A DNA stretch of 64,000 nucleotides from Incurvaria masculella (lineage: Eukaryota; Arthropoda; Insecta; Lepidoptera; Incurvariidae): assembly GCA_946894095.1 (NCBI GenBank), contig OX335646.2, positions 18,532,077-18,596,076 of the forward strand, written 5' to 3'. Below are positions 57,093 to 64,000 of this stretch, piece by piece (position 1 is the first letter of the stretch; each line of letters begins with the position of its first letter). A program made the position numbers and the translations under genes. The notes beneath the pieces were generated by a model. The model had not been told where the DNA came from. It saw only the letters and a list, made by a program, of their open reading frames with translations, and did no database searches.

Positions 57093-57745
57093 CTATCCTA
57101 AACTAAATAGAACATTTCGTCCATGCCCGCCGAGCTGCCCATTAGTACCTAAAATTCTCTGTGCGTTTCCTCTTTGAATCTCCATGCTAATTCGCCGTAT
57201 AAAAATGTTTTAGCGCGATGGTCACCGAATTTCTCAATAAGCAGTTTTCCAATGCAGTATGAAAAACTTTTCGCATCCGATGACCATGCGCCAAGCGTTT
57301 CTACAGCAAACGCAAGGAAATCAAAGTGGTCACGCACAGACGCATATTTCTTAATTTTATTTGCTGAATGGATGCTAAAACGTGGCTAGGAGCCAGCGTG
57401 TCAACACACGTGGCGTCCCAAACCAGTGCTTTGCCTCGACACCACGGTACTAGAGTTAGCCCATCTGGTCTTTTTCCGTCGGAGCGGCTAATTCCTGGTG
57501 GCTCCAGGAGGCTCGGAATATTCACTGTGGCCAAGGATCTTTTAATAATATTATTAATACCACAGTGACGGGGTATTCGACCAGAGCTCCTTTGACACGA
57601 TAATCCGTGGTGTCCGAAAGCATCGACACTAGTGCCACAAACGCAGACGTGTGGTTGACACAGTTTGGCGCCTATACGTAGGCCTATCGTTATTCCCGGA
57701 CTGGTTTTGTCTAGGAGAGTTCCTAAATTTGGGACTATTTTTTAA
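57093..57745 (-). pseudogene. C-terminal part of a retroelement polyprotein (zinc knuckle plus PD...D region), frameshifted
   Basis: On the minus strand from about 57745 the frame reads [20 protein letters not shown], then GHHGLSC (a C-x-C-x8-H-x4-C zinc-knuckle-like pattern), [10 protein letters not shown] and [12 protein letters not shown], then [16 protein letters not shown]. After a frameshift near 57330 it continues [16 protein letters not shown] and GDHRAKTFLY, and after a second shift near 57185 EIQRGNAQRILGTNGQLGG to a stop at 57093-57095. I know this block as the tail of reverse-transcriptase-bearing repeat proteins in many invertebrates. Zinc knuckle, RPD and a downstream WD at about 15 residues fit a restriction-like endonuclease (RLE) domain of LINEs, but that assignment is inference. 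The RT core is absent: 5' truncated and dead. Confidence 0.75.
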
Positions 57746-58157
57746 ATTAAATTTAACATTTTATATTAAAGATTTATTAGTTTTTTAAAAGTACCTTATA
57801 AATAGTGGAAGAAAAAAAGGTGGGAAGAAATATCTGTATTACGTTTAGCATTTTACAAATGTTCAATTACAATTTTCAACTTTTTTATTTATTTTTCAAT
57901 TTTAAAGTTGAACCACGCATTGTCAAGAACTGGTGTAGATGCATGTTAGATTTCTATAAAGTCTACTTAATATATAGCTAAAGAAATACGTCGAATCTGC
58001 ATTTTCATTATTTAATCAATGCCTTTTTCTCGATGAAGTTGCAGAGTCGGCGTCGTAAAGTCAGGTAGCATTATAGCAATGAATAGGTACCGCGTATACG
58101 CGCGTGCACGGCTAGGATACGAGCGTAGCATCCGCCCAGTGGCAGGCAGACCGCATT
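57746..58157. other. Spacer
   Basis: Nothing recognised. Confidence 0.4.
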
Positions 58158-58382
58158 AGGCCTATTCTTGGAATTCCGTGCTCAGGAATCAGGAATATCG
58201 CAGTCAAGAAAACCGCCGAAAAACCTGTCAAAGCGATTTTGTCGATGGAAAGATTCCGAAGCACGGTATTTCATTGAATTAAAAGTTTTACATCGAGAAA
58301 ATTGATTGACAACCAGCATAAAAGGGGTTTCCTGGACCAAAATATTCCCGATTCCTGAACACGGAATTCCAGGAATAGGCCT
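58158..58382. mobile_element. TIR element, family E, copy 2 (225 bp)
   Basis: Both ends are near-identical inverted repeats of about 40 bp: AGGCCTATTCTTGGAATTCC on the left, AGGCCTATTCCTGGAATTCC on the complement of the right, both continuing 'GTG.TCAGGAATC'. The interior is short and non-coding. A clean MITE-like structure. Confidence 0.8.
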
Positions 58383-59059
58383 GTAGAGCGCAGCAGGCGG
58401 TAGTCAGCCCAGGCTCACATAAAAGTGAGGTAAGCCTTCTGCTTCCGTATTTATTATGTGCATTCCATTGTTCTTGTTTTCTTTACATGCCGTAATAAAA
58501 TGGGCTTTATGACAGATTCTTCTTGTCTGATTTTTTCTTTGGGAATATAGTTACATTTCCTTAGGGCTTCGCGTGCGTACAGTGAATACATCTTCCGAAT
58601 GTTTCTTCTTTCGATGTTAGAGACAACGCAATATGTTGAACGTCAACTTTTTTGCGATAAATGTTTTTGCCTTTGTGGTATGTACTGTTTAAATACATAG
58701 TCTTTTTTCTCGCGCTGCCGTTATTCTAAAACGCCTCACATTAATGTTTAATAAACGTTTTAAAACTTGGGAGGTTAAAAAATGTTTTGCCATCCAGTCA
58801 TTTTATCATTATCATTATCAGGAAGATTCAAAACGATTACCAAAAATGTCAACACACAGACAAGAAAATGAGTTTGCAAAAAAGGGTAAAAAACAGGACG
58901 ATTTCTCTCAGCGAGGTCGAACGCGGCAACAAAACTCACAGAACGAACAATGGCGTCGTTTTTAAATCTCCAAAATCCTCCGGGGTCGGGCAGATATCCC
59001 CAGCGACAGGCGAACCCCGTTTTTGGATATCGTGGGAAAGTACACCGAGACTCGTGGAC
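58383..59059. other. Spacer
   Basis: Overlapping ORFs on both strands (up to 128 codons at 58787-59173) without recognisable domains. Confidence 0.35.
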
Positions 59060-59098
59060 TACTGGCAAGATAGTCGAAAGCATCGACTATCTTGCCGG
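59060..59098. repeat. Hairpin with 14-bp perfect core
   Basis: GGCAAGATAGTCGA (59063-59076) is inverted at 59082-59095 around a 5-base loop, with three further pairs (one G-U) outside. Confidence 0.85.
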
Positions 59099-60108
59099 TG
59101 TCTGCAGGCAACGCGTGTGCTAACGCTGTCACCGTGTGGCCGTGACTTGCGTTACAGTGATTCGAAACACTAGCTAGTTCTTCAACTAAAACTGGATGGT
59201 ATCCAAGAAAAAAGTTTACAAAACCTTTATGATGTGGGGTTGGGGACCTGTATTTGATGTGGGGTTCAATGTGATTGTACAAACCGTGATCTTATAATTA
59301 ACTATATTAGTGTTATTACAAAACGTCGGTTTATTGTTTATTGTCTCCCATTATTAAAATATCACTTTCTTATTTAAGTGATATTAAAATTTCCGGGACA
59401 CACTCGGATATAAGAATTCAGGATAATAAGTTTTATATAATTGTAAAAGATATATTATAATGAAATAAATTGAAAATATTGACAATATTTTCGTTAATTT
59501 ACAATTTCACTAGTAACATTATAATTTCACGGCTTTGACAAATTCACGGTGACAGGCATCTACTTACGTGAAACCCTTACACTATACTACCATGAAACAT
59601 TATATGATTTCGAAAACGCTGTTTAGTAACAAATACAAACATGGTAAAAATAGTTCCACTGCGTTCACATTCTCCGTTTCAGATATTTTCATCATATCTT
59701 TGGTGTCGAGAAGTCTTTTGAAAGTGATATTATATTTTATAGAATAGTGTAAGGATTCCGGAAATGTTTTGTAATATTTTAAGATTAATGGTGTCATGTA
59801 GAATTTGTTGAAGAATTAGTTTCGAAGAACCTCAACTCGATTTTGCTATTTTAGCAGATATTCAATTTTAAATCATCGTTTGCACCTAGATAAGTAAGCT
59901 TTGTATTTTAATTTAGTTGCGCTGGAATGAACATAATTCAAGGAAAAAGTGTGACAACAAATTAAAACTACTTAGTATACCCCGACTGAGGCAACAGAAG
60001 GCTCCGCTGGCGATGAGCATAATCCTGGAAAATTAAGTACATATTCCAGAATATTAATATAGTTTCGATAAAAGGTAGCTAGCTTTAAGCTACTCTTATA
60101 CTGAGACT
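59099..60108. other. AT-rich spacer
   Basis: A weak inverted repeat 'AATATCACTT'/'AAGTGATATT' lies at about 59357-59383. Nothing else. Confidence 0.4.
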
Positions 60109-60370
60109 AATGAAGAATTAAAGACGTACTTGAGTACTCGATTTACATGATAACTACTCCTGTTACAGATAAATCCAGATCATCATCTAAATAGTTATAC
60201 AATGTTTTGTCCTTTGCATTGACATGGAGTTTCGAATTTGAGAGAAAGGGACAAAACATTGTATAACTACTCAGACAATGATCTGGGTTTATTAGTAATA
60301 GGGCTAGTTATCATGTAAGTCGGGTACTCAAGTATATCTGATGCATGTATTGATTCCTTAATTCTTCATT
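60109..60370. mobile_element. 262-bp foldback element
   Basis: The two halves are imperfect inverted copies: perfect at the ends (AATGAAGAATTAA) and in an inner stretch (AGTTATACAATGTTTTGTCC at about 60191-60212 and its complement at about 60251-60272), with an unpaired loop of about 35 bp. No coding capacity. The structure is that of a foldback MITE. Confidence 0.8.
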
Positions 60371-62024
60371 CGTATATTTGTTATGTATGCTTGTTGAAGA
60401 ACTGTTCTGACTCTCTAGAACTCCATAGAAAAAAGGGTACTTCTTCAGGACTCGCGGCGCGACCTTGAAGACTTCCGACACGTCGTCCAGTCAGAAATCA
60501 AATGCAGGTCGCCGGCTACGAAGAGTAGCTGAGGGTAGCCCCAGCCGCCGATGAGGGTAGTTCCACAGCACGTTGCTCAGCGATGAATTTATCCGTGCAA
60601 ACGATGCTAACGGTGTCCCTACTCGATGGTTTCGGCGACTGAAGCCTCCTGGTGCGATTGATAAAACTGTCTATCCGAAAACTTTTTTAATAATAATGTG
60701 TAACAACAGAATAGACAAAATGGCACCTCAAATCACTCCACAAATATGGTTATATTATTTACCGAGAACTAAGTTACGTATAACGTATAACATTACTCGC
60801 ATTCACTAAACACGATTGTGATAGCGTTTGAATGGCGCGAGCGATAAGAGAACGGGAAATGTGTTAACGCTGTGGAAATCGATCTTTGTGGAAACATATC
60901 TTGTCGTTCTCTCCCTATTGATGTCGTAAATCGCATCTCGCCCTCTGCTACGCCATTGTGTGTGCTTTATTATCTCGCTAGCGGAGATTTTCACTTACGT
61001 AGGTTGACTTCTCCTCGAAATGTCCTTGTTTCGTTGCTATTTAATAGGATTATTACTAACTTATTATTTATAAGTTTGACAAAGAAAAAAGAAACAGTCA
61101 AAACAACCGTAAATACCGAAAGTTTTCTCTGACATAAAAATTATGTTTTATAATAATCTTGCTACTCCACAATGCATTAATATTTAAAGACCTTTTTTTT
61201 AGTTAATACATTGTAGTGGAGAGATTTATGTTTGTTATAAGTTCGTTAGAGTCAACTTAAATGTGATATTTACCTGGATACCTATGTATGATACCCAACA
61301 TTAATGATAAATTATCATGTGTTATGTATTTATTTACTTCAGAAATATGATTAGCGAGATTTTATTAGTGACTATTTCATTTTGGTGTCAGTTTATGACA
61401 GTTGGAACGCCGTCCCGTCCTCTACGATTCAGCCGCTTTTTGCGAATGAAAGGAAAAGATTAAGAACTTGATTGCAAACAGCCTAAATATTTTGACTTAA
61501 AATATGCCCCGGCTAAAACTTACCTATAGCATACTCTAAGAGTAAAGACCTATAATTATTTTTTATTTTTAGAAAGAAACTGGTGGGATAAGAATCTTTA
61601 TAGTAATTATGTAGAGCTGTAAATTCTATAAGAGCTACCATACTTTGAGCTTAGAATAAAATCCGTTGCTAGCAGTAAAATAACGACCAAATCTGCTGTT
61701 CTCGTGGTCGAGTCGTCTCTTAATAATAAGAGCTTCTGTAGCCACGTTCGCGAAGCGAGAGCGGCTCGGCTAGCATTTGCTCGTTGAGTAGGTAATTCAA
61801 TATGGTTATGCCACGGTAAAAAGTTAAGAACAGTAGAGCGGATATGGCTTGCACAAATTTGAAGCACTCAAGTAGAGTAAGTGGCACTTATCCGATAAAC
61901 ACGCACGTTCGCATCAAGATCACTATAGAAGTAGCGGTTTTTTTAGGGGCGGTAAAGAGTAGTATTTATTATTTTTTATGTTAATTTCTAATAACATTCT
62001 AATATTAATACATAATGATCAATT
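60371..62024. other. Spacer
   Basis: No gene or repeat recognised. The short ORFs here have no domains. Confidence 0.4.
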
Positions 62025-62219
62025 ATGTTTGTAAAATGTTACGGCTTTTCACACGGCGGGAGGAGACATGACATTCTCCGACGTTTTCGCTCCGACGTCA
62101 GTCGTCTGCTGCGTACGAACGTGGCGGATGCCTCCTTGGCAAAGGGCTGAACGATCGGCTCGAACTGTCGTAGAATGTCTCCTCCCGCCGTGTGAAAAGC
62201 CGTAACATTTTTCAAACAT
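62025..62219. mobile_element. 195-bp element with 45-bp terminal inverted repeats
   Basis: Left TIR 62025-62069 and right TIR 62175-62219 differ at one of 45 positions (key words GTTACGGCTTTTCACACGGC and GGGAGGAGACAT). The 105-bp interior is GC-richer and non-coding. No clear target duplication is visible. The near-perfect arms suggest a recent insertion or gene-conversion-maintained arms. Confidence 0.85.
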
Positions 62220-63198
62220 GTTTAACGACCGCGGTGATCTCAAAAGTATCATAATGATTAATTAAATATATTAACATCCGGAAATATAGCGTATTAGGCA
62301 TTAGGCTATGCGTTGTCTGCCTGTCAGTCAGGGAACCTCAGTCAGCACCGTTTCTTATACGTATTGATATAGTACAATAGTACAAGTTGTTGTGCAACTT
62401 TGCGGTCAGCGTGGTGACAGTAGTCTGAACATGAGAATTAGGCATATTACTAGATCGCTAACCGCACTAGAGTAAACAGACTGACCATTGTGGTAACTCA
62501 CACTGCTATGCGACAGTAGCTTCCTCGTTGCCACCACAATGGGTTACAAATCAAGTAGCTGATTCGCAGTTTTCGAAAACGTTTTAGTTGATAAAAATAA
62601 ATACATCTTTGCTTTTATTAAATATAACAGTTATCTACAAAAGTTAAATAAGTAAATTAAAATTGTAATATTATATTGAGAAAAATAAGTTGCGAAATAC
62701 TATATCATTTAGTTTATTAAATTGAAAACGTGCAAAATTATCATCTGCTACCATATGGACGAGGCTCCGCCCGCGTAAACGTCCGACGAAAATACCCTTC
62801 AGTTATTTAAGCTTTAATCAAATTCGTGATGCTTTACAGGTTATAAGAGGACAAGCAGACAGAAAGACTGATCGACGCCAAACCTTGGATTTTTTTACCA
62901 TCATTCCATTAGTCGCATTAGCTGTGGCCCACCTAATTGTTTGTAAGCTGTAAATCCATTCACTAGTATGATAACCTATGAGAATTCCCCATTGATGGTA
63001 AAAAAATCTCGGTGGAGATTAATTGGTGGATCAGGTCTTGTGAGATCGGCTGCGTAGCTGCTCTCTCCTACTCGTGAATCGGATGTTGACCATGGAGTTG
63101 ATTCTTCACCTTCATGATGTTAACTAGTTATATGCATCTGTTTGTTGCGTTGCTGGCATGTTGAAACTAGAAACTCTATGTAGAGCGGGCTACATCTC
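62220..63198. other. Spacer with small inverted repeat and a family-N-like scrap
   Basis: 16-bp perfect inverted repeat GATTTTTTTACCATCA at 62888-62903 and 62993-63008, possibly ends of a 121-bp element. 'GACGAGGCTCCGCCCGCG' near 62759 resembles the start of family N. Nothing else recognised. Confidence 0.45.
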
Positions 63199-63677
63199 TT
63201 AAGGCGCTAGGACTGGCCAACTACTCGCGCCATACAAATGCACTTTTTAACAAATGTAATAATATGTAGTGAAACGCTTCAGAAAATCCAAATAGAACTC
63301 CAGACTGATAATGGATTGTTAATATTTTTTGATTCCATCATTTATTTAAATAATAATAAAAATAAAAAAGTTGATTTTTCTCATTAGAAATCTGAAAGTA
63401 ATTCGATTAATAGATATAAGCAAAAATAGCATATATGCATAAACAAAACATTCCATTTGCTATTAGATTTCTACATTTAGTCAAAAAAGTTCGGAAATGG
63501 ACACCGTTTCCGCAATGTATTTTGTATAGAAAATGGTAACATACATTAACGAAAATAGGTTGATTAATAGACAAGGAATCACATATTGTAAGAATGACAC
63601 TTATAATCGTCAGACTTAGCTAGTTAACTTGGGGTGCCTCGTCTAACTTTGCGATTTGGCTAGTACCAGGGCCTTAA
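63199..63677 (-). mobile_element. 479-bp TTAA-flanked MITE, copy A2 (inverted relative to A1)
   Basis: TTAA at 63199-63202 and 63674-63677, with TIR starting TTAAGGCGCTAGGACTGGCC. It aligns in reverse complement with 9334-9812 along its whole length, with equal total length and only scattered substitutions. Non-coding. Confidence 0.87.
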
Positions 63678-64000
63678 GGAATAGTTTACAATTCAAAATC
63701 CCGCCTTTGCCCGGAAGTTAGTACTTAGTACTTAAACCTGGAAACAATAGCAACATGAGCTTATAATTTGAAACCGAGGCACCAACACCATGGTTGTGTT
63801 CTGGATTGGTCACCGATCGAACTTTAAGGCTCGCTGTGTTTGGTTGATAGGTTTAGTATGTTGAAGCCCACACTGGTTGGCATCATCGCGGCAATGACAA
63901 TTGTCCCGTGTCTTCCATCCCATACTTTGACACTTCTTGCACTATGGGATGACAGACCGGTTGCGTTATTCTGTATAGTATGTAAGTTTTAACATTGCGT
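63678..64000. other. Spacer with a weak SINE trace
   Basis: About 63858-63925 has 'TTGAAGCCCACACTGGTTGG' and 'GCGGCAATGACAATTGTCCC' 'GTGTCTTCCATCC', a decayed SINE body piece. Nothing else recognised. Confidence 0.4.

Noticed and set aside
58787..59282. ORFs of 102-128 codons on both strands around the 59-kb hairpin
   Set aside because: No recognisable domain; they overlap each other, and a hairpin in the middle makes an accidental open frame on both strands more likely.
1..64000. CRISPR array, operon or prokaryotic mobile system
   Set aside because: No regular spacer-repeat array or gene clusters; base composition, introns, SINEs and LINEs show eukaryotic nuclear DNA.

Overview
The window looks like AT-rich nuclear DNA of a moth or butterfly. 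The evidence is many copies of interspersed repeats typical of Lepidoptera, a tRNA-headed and 5S-headed SINE population, TTAA-flanked MITEs, RTE-type LINE 3' ends with short tandem tails, and one exon of an insect neuronal nicotinic acetylcholine receptor (nAChR). No bacterial, viral or organellar genome context is present. The one organellar stretch is a nuclear insertion.

The only protein-coding sequence I can name with confidence is a 140-bp exon at 39548-39687 (+ strand). It encodes the start of the mature extracellular domain of an nAChR alpha subunit of the alpha5/6/7 type and has good splice sites on both sides. No neighbouring exon was recognised, so most of the window is best read as intron and/or intergenic DNA of that gene. 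Three weaker exon candidates (10394-10464 +, 36742-36868 +, 18815-19230 -) are listed with low confidence.

Layout. 1-8 kb: repeats, including an inverted pair of 550-bp TTAA elements (4593-5142 and 6022-6573). 8-13 kb: an ORF built on an 84-bp tandem repeat, a 479-bp TTAA MITE and SINE fragments. 15-21 kb: a SINE cluster, containing a 415-bp mitochondrial ND4 insertion (17165-17579) lying within a SINE, and a SINE whose head is derived from 5S rRNA (19961-20340). 21-36 kb: foldbacks, small MITEs and two abutting repeats at 33962-34681. 36-46 kb: exon candidate, full-length SINE, nAChR exon, a pyrimidine-rich degenerate array, GC-rich patches, an RTE fragment and a degenerate minisatellite. 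47-57 kb: diverged SINEs, hairpins, and a nest of short TIR elements around the 3' coding end of a retroelement whose larger, frameshifted copy lies on the minus strand at 57093-57745. 58-64 kb: several foldback/TIR elements and the second 479-bp TTAA MITE, inverted relative to the first.

The most interesting signals are: (1) one SINE body joined to two unrelated pol III heads (tRNA-like and 5S rRNA-like), with one compensatory base-pair change in a body hairpin; (2) an intact-frame mitochondrial ND4 fragment flanked by SINE sequence; (3) retroelement coding ends with a zinc-knuckle plus PD...D pattern, one of them sitting inside a TIR element; and (4) several long, nearly perfect hairpins.
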